Origin: Sphingobacterium sp. xlx-96
GTDB lineage: Bacteria; Bacteroidota; Bacteroidia; Sphingobacteriales; Sphingobacteriaceae
NCBI RefSeq assembly: GCF_011007365.1
Contig: NZ_WFKM01000004.1
Span: forward strand, 1 to 64,000
Direction: 5' to 3'
DNA length: 64,000 nt
This document shows, one piece after another, positions 34,365-44,808 of the stretch; position 1 is the first letter of the stretch, and the number at the start of each line of letters is the position of its first letter. The notes beneath the pieces are model-generated. The model had not been told where the DNA came from and made no database searches. It saw nothing but the letters and a program-made list of their open reading frames with translations. Both the position numbers and the translations under genes were made by a program.

Positions 34365-35645
34365 TTAATAATCAAATTTTGCCCAACAAGCGGCAAATGA
34401 ACCTGGAAACCAAGGAGCTGGAGACGAAGTGCTCATTGTATTACCTCCATCATCCGTAAAGTTACCAATGGATACATAACCATGAATTCTGCTGTTATCA
34501 ACAAGCGCTTCATCACATCCTACCGGAGCGGGAGAATCTGTAAAGAGACCTGTATTATATCCAGTCACTGTCGATCCTGTTGCTATCAAAGATGCTCCTC
34601 TGCGAATACGAACTCCATATTTATACAGATTTGCATTACTACCTGATGTAGTACCCCAGATCCTTACATTGTCAAATATAACCTCAGTTCGTGGAGTCGC
34701 TCCACACGGATTCATAGAACTGTTATCAATTTCTGCACCATTGGAATCTGGGTTTACACCACCACTATGGGTAGAGGCGTCATTAGCGATGGCTACAGAA
34801 TTTGATAATGTACCCCTGTATCCCAAATCATAGTCAAACTGATCGTCGTCATTAGCATAAGATAATAGATTCGCACAGCTTACTGTACCACCAAACCACT
34901 CAAAACCGTCATCCAAGCCCCAGGCAACTTCAACATTATTGATATCGGTCTCACTACCTACACCTCCTATAGTCAATCCGTTTACTTCAATATCGGTAGC
35001 CAACTGGTAACCTGCGTACTCAATACGTACATACTCGAATGCCCCTCTATCATCAGCATCGTTTGAACCACCGAATGAATAACGAGGATCAGTAGATGGC
35101 AAACCTTCGATATTAGCCGTGCCTGAAGCCGTATTGATTGTAGCGTTCCCTAAGATGATAACGCCACCAAAATCGCCCGACTTGCCAACGGTATTATTAT
35201 TCGCATCCAATAGATAACGGCTTGTAAATACGATAGGGTTACACTCTTCACCTACAGCATTGATTTTACCGTCTTTTGCAATAACCAAAACGCCGTTTTG
35301 CGCACCAGGAGTATTTATAGAGGCTTTGATAAATGTACCTGGACTAATAGTTAACGTAGCATTGTTACGAACGGTCACTACACCACTAATCTCGTAGACA
35401 TTGCCAGCAGTCCATGTTGTATTTGTCGTAATATCTCCCGATACCGTTACAACAGGCAACGAAGATTGTGGATAATCGGCCGCGATTGTACTACGATTGA
35501 CAAATGAATCGACTGAACCGTCATTTTTATCACAAGAAGCTAATGAAAATGTCATTGCAACTCCTCCAACTATAAATAGTACGGGTATGTTCTTAGCTAC
35601 TTTCTTTCCGAATGAAATCACATTATTAAATATTCTCTTTATCAT
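34365..35645 (-). CDS. Lipoprotein with a right-handed beta-helix-like repeat domain
   Basis: The signal with lipobox LASC (Cys38) precedes a 388-residue body rich in Gly, Asn, Asp and Thr. Repeating short strands, such as ISGVVTVRNNATLTISPGTFI, GVIILGNATI and EYVRIEYAGY, suggest a parallel beta-helix. Six or more Cys are present, partly in pairs. It follows the TonB receptor gene by 350 bases on the same strand, with a hairpin between. Proteins of this type commonly accompany TonB receptors in Bacteroidota, but the ligand is unknown. Confidence 0.75.
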   Translation of the reverse strand: MIKRIFNNVISFGKKVAKNIPVLFIVGGVAMTFSLASCDKNDGSVDSFVNRSTIAADYPQSSLPVVTVSGDITTNTTWTAGNVYEISGVVTVRNNATLTISPGTFIKASINTPGAQNGVLVIAKDGKINAVGEECNPIVFTSRYLLDANNNTVGKSGDFGGVIILGNATINTASGTANIEGLPSTDPRYSFGGSNDADDRGAFEYVRIEYAGYQLATDIEVNGLTIGGVGSETDINNVEVAWGLDDGFEWFGGTVSCANLLSYANDDDQFDYDLGYRGTLSNSVAIANDASTHSGGVNPDSNGAEIDNSSMNPCGATPRTEVIFDNVRIWGTTSGSNANLYKYGVRIRRGASLIATGSTVTGYNTGLFTDSPAPVGCDEALVDNSRIHGYVSIGNFTDDGGNTMSTSSPAPWFPGSFAACWAKFDY

Positions 35646-35998
35646 TTTGATAGTTATTTGGCAGCTTTTATGCTGAGATTTAATTTTTCACAGGTTTTAT
35701 GCTGTGTTGATGATTTTCTACTTAATGGTCAACGGATTATAAATCCTTTTTTCTTAACTTTGCTCTTGATCCTCGACAAGTGGAGCAATTCTTTTTGAGA
35801 TCACTTTATCTTATTCGGGTTTAGCCCGGCTGCCGTAACTGGTATCACATAAAACGAGGGGTTGACTTGAAAAACTGCCCTTCGTTTTTTTTTCTTGGCA
35901 ATCGGAAAGCATGTCCCGGCAGCTCCTCCTTCCTATTTAATAGTTTTACATTCCTGTTTGTATATCATGGCACTATTTTTCCCTTTGTTTTCTATTTT
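35646..35998 (-). other. Spacer between TonB receptor and lipoprotein genes with an imperfect hairpin
   Basis: AAAACGAGGGG (35851-35861) faces CCCTTCGTTTT (35878-35888) with a loop of 16 nt. On the minus strand it ends in TTTTATG, so it could partly stop transcripts after the receptor and lower, or raise by stabilisation, lipoprotein levels. On the plus strand a T9 run follows. No gene was seen. Confidence 0.45.
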
Positions 35999-38900
35999 TT
36001 AAAATGTATAGGTAAATGAGGTGCTGAAGGTCCTGCCAAAATGTTGTTTGAACATAATCATATCTCCGTCTTCATATTTATCCGTAAAGCCTTCTTTCAG
36101 TCTTTGTGCCTCACTGATATCACCATTGAATTGATAGTCTGGATTTCTCTCATAGCTCGCAAAATTGCGGTAAATTGTAGACGCAGAATTTAAGATATTT
36201 CCGGCATTCAGTTTTACTTCTAATCGTTTTCCAAAAAAACGGTAACTTATCTGTGCGTCCAATTGCTCTCGGGGTTGTTCATATTCTATAGCATCAGGTG
36301 AATCACTGACCATGAATGTACGTAGCCCTGTTTTATTATATACTACATTCATCCCAAAATGTTGTCCTGTGTACTGTATGCCTACATTCGTCATAACTGG
36401 CATTTGTCCATACATGGAACGGTTTTGTTTCATTGAAGCCTCAACCAATCCTCCCTCGGGGTTGTTTTCATCGGCGACCAAATATGTAGCCTTGACTTCT
36501 GATTTCTGTAGGGTCAGATTGCCGTAGGCAACGAGATTGTTCATGATATCCGTGTCATAAATAAACCCGAACGATTTCCGTAATTCGAATTCAAGACCAT
36601 ATACCTTGGCCCAGTCTGAGCTTTTTAAGATATAATTATAATCGCCCGATACGGAAAATCTATAGCTAAGTTCAGCAGGTTTATCAAAGTTCTTGTAAAA
36701 ACCTCCAACGGAAATAATCTCCCCCATTGCCGGAAACCATTCGGCTTTAACATCCCAACTGTCAATACGGGTACTGTAAAGACCATCGCTACCATACATC
36801 CCTCCATAATAGGCACTGTAGCGGAAGAATTGACTATTGTCCATCATCTCCGGACGGACCATACTGCTGGAATAAGCCGCACGAAGGTTGAGCGATGAAA
36901 AGGGACTATAGGTCAAACTTGCTGATGGCATCCATTGCCATGTTTTATCCGGCTTAATAGCAAACAGACTCCCGAATTCGCCATTCTTACCATTCGTCGC
37001 ATTGTTTATCTCTTTATAGTGATAGTATTCTGCCCGTATTCCCCAGACTAGGCGCAACTGTTCGGTCAAGCGGTTATCCAACATCACATAAGCGGCATGA
37101 TTCTGGCTTTTACCTTCATAATAATCAAGATACCAAGGCAGGAACTGAAATCCTTCGGGACCCATATTTTCTGGTCTGATGGCTTCTCCGATAGGTAAAT
37201 AAAAAAGGCTATCCTTGATGGACCCCAATGGAGCGGCTGCTAGCGATACAATTCGCCAATCGAATTTGGCGTTCTTTCTTAGTCCGAAATAGCCAAGCTT
37301 GACCGTATTGCGAACGGAGCCGAGATCGAATGGAAGTGTTCCGGCAATGTTCCAGGAATAGTGCTTTTCACTGTTAGCATAATCCTGTCGGGAGGTCGGT
37401 TTGATACGGGGTTCGCTGATGCCTGCATAATTATAAAAATATTCGTATTCTGAACCGAGCTTCCGTAATATTTGTTGGGCTATGCCTATATCTTTCTCCT
37501 TTCTGTCCACCGCTGTACGTGCGAATTCCCATTCCAGTTTTACTTTGTCCAGTTGGTGCTGTGCGGCCAGTTTATTCTGTAATAAGGTGGTAAACGTCGG
37601 ATCGTCTGCTTCTTCTATCAAATTAGGCTTTTGCATGCCAGTTTGAGCAGGCATATTGGGCATGTTATCGTTGTAGCCTATTCCTCGAACGAGTGTATTA
37701 TCAAAGATATGGGTATAGGTATTTCTAAAGCTAAACCGATGTTTGCCCAGTTGTAATCCCATGTTCAATAGCCCGCCCCATGTCGTGTTAAAACCATATG
37801 CCCTAGCTGTATTGTTCGAAAAATCATCCCAGCTCCCTCTACGGGTCTCATCTATATAGTTAATAATCTGATTGTTGCGATAGCTTATAGAACCTGTAAA
37901 ACCGAACTTGTCAGCGCTCGTAGAAGTGGTATCCAATGTGAAGATGCGACCAATTGTAAACTGATAGTTCTGTGAGGGATCCGCAGGCCTTTTGTAAACG
38001 GTAAAATTGTCATTGGTAAAACGTTTACTCTGTTCAGTAACCTTATCAATTTGTTCAGTAATGTCCATGCCTGATACAGAGAAAAGATCTTTGGGAAAGT
38101 CACGACGCCCATCATCAAAGCCAAGATAATCGTATTTTCCCGGCTTATGGCTCATGAAATTTTTTCCTGTACTCTGGTCGTTATAAGACATACCTGCCGT
38201 AAAGCTGGTAAAATTTTCATTGGGGATGTCCTTGGTATTTATCTGAATCAGACCGCCTCCAAAGCTAGCATTCATATCCGGGGTGACAGTTTTGTTGACA
38301 ACCACACTTTCCACCAGATTAGACGGGATCATATCGAACGAGAAAGAGCGGTTCTGTGCCTCTGTGCTTGGCAACAAGGTTCCATCCAATGTCGCAGCAT
38401 TGTATCGTTCACCGATACCACGTACCAATACGAACTTATTGTCGATAGAAGATACTCCGGAGATCCGCTTTAAGCTTTCGCCGATATTCTTGTCTGGAGT
38501 CGCACCGATCTGTTCAGCAGAAATACCATTGGTCAATCCAGCCGCATTTTTCTGTTGGGCCAATAATCCAGAAACACTGGCTTTTTTATAGCTTGAAGTC
38601 ACTACTACCTGTTGTAATGTATTCGCTTCCGGCTTCAGGGCAATGGTCAGCGGTGTAGTACCGTTTTCTTTGACTACAACCCCAGTGATACGTTGGGTCT
38701 GGAAAGACATATAGCTAATCTCCACAGCATAAGTACCTGGTCTGACCGATAAGCCGTACCCTCCGTCCGTACCAGACCGCATGGCTTGGTCGGTTCCAAT
38801 GATTCGGATCGAAGCTCCAGCGAGAGGCTCTCCTTTATCGTCTACGACCTTTCCTGTAATACGGCCTGGTTTCTCTGGGGCTGGAAGACGATATAAGATA

Positions 38901-39280
38901 ACCGTATTATTACCGGATTCTTTAAAACCTACGCGGTTGCCATTAAGAATCCTCCGCAGTGCATCTGCTAAAGTGATGTTGTCGGCATCCAGACTGATCT
39001 TAGCATTTGATGCAAAAATGGAACGGTCATAATTGATCTGGCACTGGGCATGTTTACCCAATGCCGCCAGCCCCTCTGTTAAATTGGATGTACGGATATG
39101 GACAGACACACGCCGATCCAAAATCTGAGAGATAGCTTCATTCGCACACAATGATTGGGACAGAAGTACCAATAGTAGGGACAGCACATAAAGCTTACTT
39201 TTGCAAGATATTGAAAAAAATTCTTGTAGATAGATATAATTTCCTATGTTTATAGGTTGTAAAGGTTTTTTAATTTTCAC
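35999..39280 (-). CDS. TonB-dependent receptor with secretin/TonB short N-terminal domain
   Basis: The 1093-residue outer membrane protein has an N-terminal STN domain (about 50-115), which receives signal-transducing contacts from FecR, and a carboxypeptidase-regulatory-like domain (about 140-225). A plug (KNIGESLKRISGVSS, VLVRGIGERYNAATLDG) and a 22-strand-type barrel ending in FSTSFTYTF follow. The terminal Phe favours barrel assembly. Presence of STN with an upstream fecR and ECF sigma gene predicts signal-controlled uptake. The substrate is not readable; iron complexes and sugars are both common. It lies 130 bases downstream of fecR. Confidence 0.92.
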   Translation of the reverse strand: MKIKKPLQPINIGNYIYLQEFFSISCKSKLYVLSLLLVLLSQSLCANEAISQILDRRVSVHIRTSNLTEGLAALGKHAQCQINYDRSIFASNAKISLDADNITLADALRRILNGNRVGFKESGNNTVILYRLPAPEKPGRITGKVVDDKGEPLAGASIRIIGTDQAMRSGTDGGYGLSVRPGTYAVEISYMSFQTQRITGVVVKENGTTPLTIALKPEANTLQQVVVTSSYKKASVSGLLAQQKNAAGLTNGISAEQIGATPDKNIGESLKRISGVSSIDNKFVLVRGIGERYNAATLDGTLLPSTEAQNRSFSFDMIPSNLVESVVVNKTVTPDMNASFGGGLIQINTKDIPNENFTSFTAGMSYNDQSTGKNFMSHKPGKYDYLGFDDGRRDFPKDLFSVSGMDITEQIDKVTEQSKRFTNDNFTVYKRPADPSQNYQFTIGRIFTLDTTSTSADKFGFTGSISYRNNQIINYIDETRRGSWDDFSNNTARAYGFNTTWGGLLNMGLQLGKHRFSFRNTYTHIFDNTLVRGIGYNDNMPNMPAQTGMQKPNLIEEADDPTFTTLLQNKLAAQHQLDKVKLEWEFARTAVDRKEKDIGIAQQILRKLGSEYEYFYNYAGISEPRIKPTSRQDYANSEKHYSWNIAGTLPFDLGSVRNTVKLGYFGLRKNAKFDWRIVSLAAAPLGSIKDSLFYLPIGEAIRPENMGPEGFQFLPWYLDYYEGKSQNHAAYVMLDNRLTEQLRLVWGIRAEYYHYKEINNATNGKNGEFGSLFAIKPDKTWQWMPSASLTYSPFSSLNLRAAYSSSMVRPEMMDNSQFFRYSAYYGGMYGSDGLYSTRIDSWDVKAEWFPAMGEIISVGGFYKNFDKPAELSYRFSVSGDYNYILKSSDWAKVYGLEFELRKSFGFIYDTDIMNNLVAYGNLTLQKSEVKATYLVADENNPEGGLVEASMKQNRSMYGQMPVMTNVGIQYTGQHFGMNVVYNKTGLRTFMVSDSPDAIEYEQPREQLDAQISYRFFGKRLEVKLNAGNILNSASTIYRNFASYERNPDYQFNGDISEAQRLKEGFTDKYEDGDMIMFKQHFGRTFSTSFTYTF

Positions 39281-39410
39281 GGATTAAAGTTCTTTTTTAA
39301 CAGGCCATCCTGCTCCAACAGGCTGGCTTTTTATTTCCTAATACTTATTTAAACATAATTTCTTTCATAGTTCCGGAGATACATTAGTATCATGTCGTTG
39401 TAGAATTACA

Positions 39411-40457
39411 TCATTTGCAGTCCTTCCTCCATAAGGTAATTGATTTGTTATTTTCCATTTTATAATTAATATTTCCTCCGCTCATCAACTTCAGCTGCTC
39501 CAATACCTTTTTGATATTCATGTTTTCAAAGGTGGCATTGAACAGATGTTCTGTATCCAGGCAATTGGATTTATAGTTGAATTTCACATTATAGTACCGC
39601 TCAAGTTTTTCTATCACCTCTCTTAGATTGGCATCTGCAAATACAAAGCGGTCGACCACCCACGCATTAGTATCTTCAGTGGGATTGTCCAGAATGATGG
39701 CATATTTTCCGTCGTCGGTGCTATATACAATTTTCATTCCTGCGGTCAGCATAGATAGCTGTCTTGAAGCCTGCTCATTGCCAACTTCGGATACCTGAAC
39801 CTTTCCAGTGCGGACAGATACCGTAGATTGCTTATCATTTGGATAAGCATAGATATTGAAAGATGTGCCCAGTACTTGTGTGCGTAATTTGCCGCTATGC
39901 ACCACGAACGGACTCAGGCTATCTTTCTTTACCTCAAAATATGCTTCACCTTCCAGATATACATCCCTCGTACTTCCTTTCCTAAACGTCTTAGGCCACC
40001 GTAGATTACTTCCTCCGGCCAGATACACTACCGTACTATCTTTCAGTATAATCTTAACTTTTTGGCCCTCAACGGTACTCTTACCTTCCATCTCAACAAC
40101 CGCGATCTCCTGCTGATTGTTCAACTTGTGCTTATATTGCAACAGCATCCATACCGCCGAACAGATAACAGCCAGAGATGCAGCATATTTTAGAATCCCT
40201 ACAGATTTAGGAGCTTTAGGCTTGTTCACGTCGACGGAAATCCTGTCCATGATCGCCGCGAACTCAGTATCGGATTCACCGGTCTGATTGCGCGACGACT
40301 TCTGATAGTTCCAGACTTGCTCGATCATTTCGTTCAATTCGCTGTTTTCTGCATCTGTATCACGGATGTATTGAAACAGTTGTTGTTCTTCGGCGACTGT
40401 TATCTTTCCTTCCAGGTAACGTTCAAAAATTTTCCTTACGTCGTTCTTATATTTCAC
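39411..40457 (-). CDS. FecR-family anti-sigma factor / sensor
   Basis: A 348-residue protein with an N-terminal cytoplasmic anti-sigma domain (to about 85), one membrane helix (SVGILKYAASLAVICSAVWML) and a periplasmic FecR domain, including GGSNLRWPKTF and the GEAYFEVKKD signature. A C-terminal STN-like or DUF4974 part (VVDRFVFADANLREVIEKLERYY) follows. It should hold the ECF sigma factor (40804-41394) until the receptor signals substrate. Order sigma-fecR-receptor is the classical arrangement. Confidence 0.9.
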   Translation of the reverse strand: MKYKNDVRKIFERYLEGKITVAEEQQLFQYIRDTDAENSELNEMIEQVWNYQKSSRNQTGESDTEFAAIMDRISVDVNKPKAPKSVGILKYAASLAVICSAVWMLLQYKHKLNNQQEIAVVEMEGKSTVEGQKVKIILKDSTVVYLAGGSNLRWPKTFRKGSTRDVYLEGEAYFEVKKDSLSPFVVHSGKLRTQVLGTSFNIYAYPNDKQSTVSVRTGKVQVSEVGNEQASRQLSMLTAGMKIVYSTDDGKYAIILDNPTEDTNAWVVDRFVFADANLREVIEKLERYYNVKFNYKSNCLDTEHLFNATFENMNIKKVLEQLKLMSGGNINYKMENNKSITLWRKDCK

Positions 40458-40803
40458 TTAATATTTATCTAATGACCAGGGTTATTTCCTGTGTTCTATA
40501 TGTAGAAAGATTGAAACGGACAATATAACTAGTCAAAGTTTATTTTTATTTATAAAAAACTGATTATCAACAATAAAAAAAACACAGATATACTCTGCGC
40601 TATTCTCTAAAATAACCGTAACTATTTTATCTACTGATATTTTTCCCGCACTACACGCTTACTATCACCGTGTCTACTATATAGAAAAATCGAAAGAGAA
40701 CATAATACTGGTGTTTTTTTGAAGTGTAAAAACAATATTTGATAGTCAGTGGAAAGATAATTCCGCTTATAGCTATCTGCAGGGTCGCAAATAAAAGAAA
40801 TGA
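40458..40803. other. Spacer between sigma and fecR with an imperfect direct repeat
   Basis: Two similar 45-base stretches (about 40490-40536 and 40669-40715) share TAGAAA, GAAA and CATAATA/CAATATA elements. They could be tandem promoters for an ECF sigma factor in front of fecR, or a decayed duplication. No coding frame was seen. Confidence 0.35.
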
Positions 40804-41394
40804 TTATAAAAAGAATACGTTCAATATCATTATGATCGAAAGTACCGTATCGGGAGATAGCCAGTTAAAATGACGGCGTATATGTTTAAGCGACATCGTG
40901 ATATGGTTGTTCACCGTATGGGGAGAAATAGCAAGGTTTATAGAAATCTCTCTATGGGAATAGCCCTGTTCACGGCTCAGGCGATATACCAGTCTGGTCT
41001 TTGGAGGTAGGGTTTCCACTGCGCCGTACAAAATATCCAAACAGTTTTGCATGTCTATATAATTCCCTGTTGAATCAGTCTGTGGTTCCTCTGTTCCCTT
41101 CTGCTCTCTAAATTTAAGAAAATGTTTATTTCTTTTCTTTATATCATAAAAAGTATGTTTAGCCATAACAAAGAGTAGGGTATCAATATTCTTGGATGGA
41201 TCGATCTTTTCTCTTTTCTCCCAAAGCTGAACGAACACTTCCTGCGTCAGTTCCTTGGCTTCCTCCTGTGAACGCAACAGCTTATACGAAAAGCCCATTA
41301 CCTTATTACGTTCCCTACGGTAGAGTTCTTCAAAAGCGTTACAGTCTCCCGAACGTAGTAATTCTAATAATGTTTGATTATTCTGGCTCTCCAT
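40804..41394 (-). CDS. ECF-type RNA polymerase sigma factor
   Basis: The 196-residue protein has sigma region 2 (about 25-90: ELYRRERNKVMGFSYKLL, AKELTQEVFVQLWEKRE) and region 4 (about 120-180: RLVYRLSREQGYSHREISINLAISPHTVNNHI, the helix-turn-helix). A hydrophobic C-terminal segment (LSIIMILNVFFL) is common in this Bacteroidota FecI-like group. It would transcribe the receptor-lipoprotein genes. It begins 91 bases downstream of the S41 protease stop. Confidence 0.9.
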   Translation of the reverse strand: MESQNNQTLLELLRSGDCNAFEELYRRERNKVMGFSYKLLRSQEEAKELTQEVFVQLWEKREKIDPSKNIDTLLFVMAKHTFYDIKKRNKHFLKFREQKGTEEPQTDSTGNYIDMQNCLDILYGAVETLPPKTRLVYRLSREQGYSHREISINLAISPHTVNNHITMSLKHIRRHFNWLSPDTVLSIIMILNVFFL

Positions 41395-41485
41395 AACATA
41401 TTGTGTATAAGATAACTTTGGCTAAGTTATATCTCGATTGTTAATGAAAAGTTAATTGCAAAAAATATTTAAGTTAAATGAGTGA

Positions 41486-42898
41486 TTATCTTGGCTTAGT
41501 AAAGATGGTGCTGTTATCGGCATCCCTGCGCCGACTATCGATAATTACCTTTCGTGTAAGAATGTTCCTGTTTTGGGATGTTCTTCCCAAAAGCTGTGGA
41601 CTGGTGGCTTTACCCGAAATGATATGGAGTGCCTGGTCAATCAATGGGTCGCTTTCGTCGCCAATCTCCGGCATTGGGAGAAAGGACAGTTCGTTGACTA
41701 TGTAATCCGGGACTATCCCAGCATTATACCCCCCATTCCCCCTTGCATCCGCTAGCTTATAAATGATGGGGTGCATTTCCCATTCGACTTGTCGAGGACT
41801 GCGCCTGTCATTGATGACAAAGGAAGCCTCGTCTTTTCCCCGCGTCTTCTCCCCGATCAACACGACTTCCATATAGGGCTTTAGATTGTTGATGATAACC
41901 TCAGATGCGGATGCTGTGGAAGCAGTGGACAGCACATACACTTTTGATAGGTACAAACTGTTCCGTAATATTGTTTTATACTGTACCGTACCGTCAAATG
42001 TCGTCGTGCGACCGATACTCTCAATATTGGTACCGCCGTTTTTATTGCCCTTATAGGTAATGAAAGGAGTCTCATAGGCCAGACCGCTTACGAGACCACA
42101 AAGTCCGGCAGCTTCGGAAACCTGCCCCCCAGGATTGTAGCGCAGATCGAGAATAAGGTCTGTAATACCCTGTGTTTTGAACAAGTCAAAATCGTCAAGA
42201 AGTGATCGGGCCGTTCCTCCGTTGAAATCATAGATATAGACATAGCCGATCTTTTTAGATCCCTTTTGGAATATCTTGCCCACGGCAGGCTGTTGAAAGA
42301 CAAATCCTGTAGTTATTTCTATTGTTCGTTTCTCAGTCAATATATTGCCTTGTCTCTGTGCAATGGTGACACTGCACCTGCTTGCCCTGACTAACTCCTC
42401 TTGCAATGTCTCTGCATTGGCGGATGTTATCTCTTGACCATTGATCTTGCTGATGTAATCGCCCCGTTTCAGCCCGTTTCGGGAAGCGGGTGAATCGATG
42501 AGGACAAAACGCACTACCCCGAACACAAGTCCGGTTTCCTGTTCGGAAATGACGGCATAATCGAATCCGTACTTTCCTCTACTGCTAGAAGTATGAGTGC
42601 TGGGATCATTGGGAAGTACCATATAGGAAAATCGGTCATTGCTGTTCTTAAGAGTGATGAAGAAGGTCTGAGGATCAACAGAAATATCGGGTCTGGAGGG
42701 CAGGTGGTCACTCCAGTAATAATACCGCTTCAGACTGTCGAGTATCCATGTGTTGATATTCTCATGGGTACCTGCTGGATATTTGGGGGCCAGATGGTCT
42801 TTATTACAGCTGGTTATGGTCAGCACAACAACCAGACCAATAAGCAATATGCTCGACATACGTTGACAAAAGGACATATGTATCATCTTTCTGGTCAA
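41486..42898 (-). CDS. S41-family (C-terminal processing) peptidase lipoprotein with PDZ
   Basis: The lipobox TITSC (Cys31) predicts anchoring of this 470-residue protein. A PDZ-like domain spans about 115-195 (RNGLKRGDYISKINGQ). The S41 domain follows, with IGYVYIYDF, ILDLRYNPGGQV and the TASTASASE box carrying the catalytic Ser (near 330). A Lys in GEKTRGKD completes the Ser-Lys dyad. It processes or degrades periplasmic proteins. The substrate is unknown. It precedes the sigma gene on the same strand and might belong to that regulatory unit. Confidence 0.9.
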   Translation of the reverse strand: MTRKMIHMSFCQRMSSILLIGLVVVLTITSCNKDHLAPKYPAGTHENINTWILDSLKRYYYWSDHLPSRPDISVDPQTFFITLKNSNDRFSYMVLPNDPSTHTSSSRGKYGFDYAVISEQETGLVFGVVRFVLIDSPASRNGLKRGDYISKINGQEITSANAETLQEELVRASRCSVTIAQRQGNILTEKRTIEITTGFVFQQPAVGKIFQKGSKKIGYVYIYDFNGGTARSLLDDFDLFKTQGITDLILDLRYNPGGQVSEAAGLCGLVSGLAYETPFITYKGNKNGGTNIESIGRTTTFDGTVQYKTILRNSLYLSKVYVLSTASTASASEVIINNLKPYMEVVLIGEKTRGKDEASFVINDRRSPRQVEWEMHPIIYKLADARGNGGYNAGIVPDYIVNELSFLPMPEIGDESDPLIDQALHIISGKATSPQLLGRTSQNRNILTRKVIIDSRRRDADNSTIFTKPR

Positions 42899-43554
42899 GG
42901 TAGAACTTAATTATGAAGCCTTTATGAAGTTATTATATTATTATTGTTATTTTTTATTTTCACTTAGCATTTACACCATAAATAATGTACATAAATAGGC
43001 ACAATCGTTCTTATTCCCTGGACACTACGGTGCTATCTGATGAATTGCCTTATCTGATTCATTTGTTTTAGTTTTCCAAACATCGTTGATTCAAATAGTT
43101 TGATCACCAAATAACATAAACAAAGGAATCGCTAAGGTTCTGAAAAATTGTTGGGAATAAATTAGAGAGGAGACATTTCAACCACTAGTATCCTAAAACG
43201 TCTGTTTAACATTCACCTATTGACTACTTTTCATGAGCCAATAGTTATCGCCATTTTCATTATTAATGGCTGCTCTTGTCCGTGCTAAACGACATGAAAT
43301 CCGACAAAAACGCATAGGTAAAATTCTTGGACATGATGCCCAACAAGAGATAAAAATCAATCCAGAAGGACTAAAATAACTTATAACAAGGTATTTACAT
43401 AGGAAAAAAACGTATCAATTAAAATTTTTGTCTTATCTTTGAGATAAATGCATCGATTGATGTTTCGCGAAAAAAACTCACTATAGCAAAGTCCGAAATG
43501 TAGGGGGCAGGTTAAAACCAACACACCAAAAAATAAATATATAACAGATTAAAA
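42899..43554. other. Intergenic region with one 37-codon frame
   Basis: A plus-strand frame at 43266-43379 (starts MAALVRAKRHEIRQ, ends NPEGLK) is basic and helical and could be the end of a lost DNA-binding protein, but I cannot name a family. The rest shows nothing. Confidence 0.35.
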
Positions 43555-44076
43555 ATGACAAAGACAATAAATTTTGCCATCCGGCTTATATTGACGACAC
43601 TTTTAGTTGCTTGGGCAGTTCTACCTTACATTGACGGTTCGACAAATGAAAGTGTACTGGGCGAGATATTTAAAGTTGGTATAGTACCTAGTATTCTAAT
43701 AATCGGTGGATTCTTTATTATGGTTGCTTTTTATTGCCGTACATTGCAACATTGTCTGACTCTAATAAAACCTGAAAACAGAAGAGCGAAACCAAAATCA
43801 GTTTGGTATATGTTCGCTATACCATTTAACTTTGTGGAAGACTTTTTTATAGTAATCAACCTGGCAAATTCTATTGAGGCGGAAAAGAAAGAAAACAGTA
43901 AAATAAAAGGTATTTCAGACTTCGGAATGGTTTCGGGCATAGGATGGAGTATTGCGCAAATTTTATCATTTATACCAAATATTGTTGGACAAATAGCGGG
44001 ACTATTGGGAATGCTTTTAGTTATTTATCATTGGAGACAAATAGCCAAGATAAACAAGCGACTTAGTAGAAGTTAA
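43555..44076 (+). CDS. Hypothetical membrane protein, four predicted helices
   Basis: A 173-residue protein with hydrophobic segments at about 6-24, 40-60, 80-103 and 125-158, separated by short charged loops (NRRAKPKSVWYM and EAEKKENSKIKG). The KSVWYMFAIPFNFVEDFFIV pattern resembles uncharacterised four-helix inner-membrane proteins in Bacteroidota. Function unknown. It is isolated and convergent with the thioredoxin gene region. Confidence 0.6.
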   Translation: MTKTINFAIRLILTTLLVAWAVLPYIDGSTNESVLGEIFKVGIVPSILIIGGFFIMVAFYCRTLQHCLTLIKPENRRAKPKSVWYMFAIPFNFVEDFFIVINLANSIEAEKKENSKIKGISDFGMVSGIGWSIAQILSFIPNIVGQIAGLLGMLLVIYHWRQIAKINKRLSRS

Positions 44077-44501
44077 GAATTAATTTTAAAAACATAAATG
44101 AAAAAAGCTACTGTTAAACCTGCTTTGCAAGTAGAGCTGTAACAAATCTATCGCAATGACATCGGTTCAGCCTATTTTATCGTGAGCCTCTGAAGTCTAG
44201 CATTTTAAAAAATCTCTTCTTTTATATATTTAAAATACACAGCTATTGAGTTCTACGTGTAGTAATATTGTCGAATTATCCATAAGGCATTTTGAGAATT
44301 CATGGGTAAGAGTACAGAAGTCTATAAGCAAAATACAGGTTTTGTAGGTTACAGGGGCTGTTTTATTGAAAACTGTTATTTCTGGAATTATCTCTCAAGA
44401 ATACTGAGAAACCAATCCTGATGCAAAAAGAAATATTAACGAAAATACACCAAATATAACGCTTGATATTATTTAATTTGCCTTGCATACCTAATATATT
44501 A
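44077..44501. other. Intergenic region downstream of thioredoxin
   Basis: On the minus strand a 41-codon frame from ATG 44488 (MQGKLNNIKRYIWC...) follows the thioredoxin stop by 13 bases and encodes a hydrophobic stretch. It could be a small membrane protein of the same operon or a remnant. I see no other feature. Confidence 0.35.
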
Positions 44502-44801
44502 TTAAATGTGTTGATTGATAAGAGCTGTTAACTCTTCTTGTTGACCAACTCCCGATTTACGCCAAAGGACTTTACCATTCTTAAAAAGTACAAGCGTAGG
44601 TACCGAGCGAATAGCGTATTGAACACCTAAAGCATTGTTTTTATCAATATCAATTTTGATGATATCAGCTGATTCGCCAACAATATCCTTAACTTTTCCT
44701 AAAATGGGGCCTTGCATCTGACATGGGCCACACCAAGTAGCAAAGAAATCTACTAACACGGGTTTATCTTGATTGATAATATCTTTAAACGATTTACTCA
44801 T
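44502..44801 (-). CDS. trxA: Thioredoxin
   Basis: The 99-residue protein is a complete classical thioredoxin: VDFFATWCGPCQ (Cys24 and Cys27), the buried Asp of KIDIDKN, cis-Pro in RSVPTLVLF and the closing GQQEELTALI. No signal peptide is present, so it reduces cytoplasmic disulfides and, in this context, could reduce persulfides formed on the rhodanese and dioxygenase. It is the distal gene of the unit starting with DUF6132, seven bases downstream. Confidence 0.92.
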   Translation of the reverse strand: MSKSFKDIINQDKPVLVDFFATWCGPCQMQGPILGKVKDIVGESADIIKIDIDKNNALGVQYAIRSVPTLVLFKNGKVLWRKSGVGQQEELTALINQHI

Positions 44802-44808
44802 AATATGT

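Noticed and set aside
36312..39032. Several plus-strand frames of 70-110 codons
   Set aside because: All lie antisense inside the TonB receptor gene and match no family.
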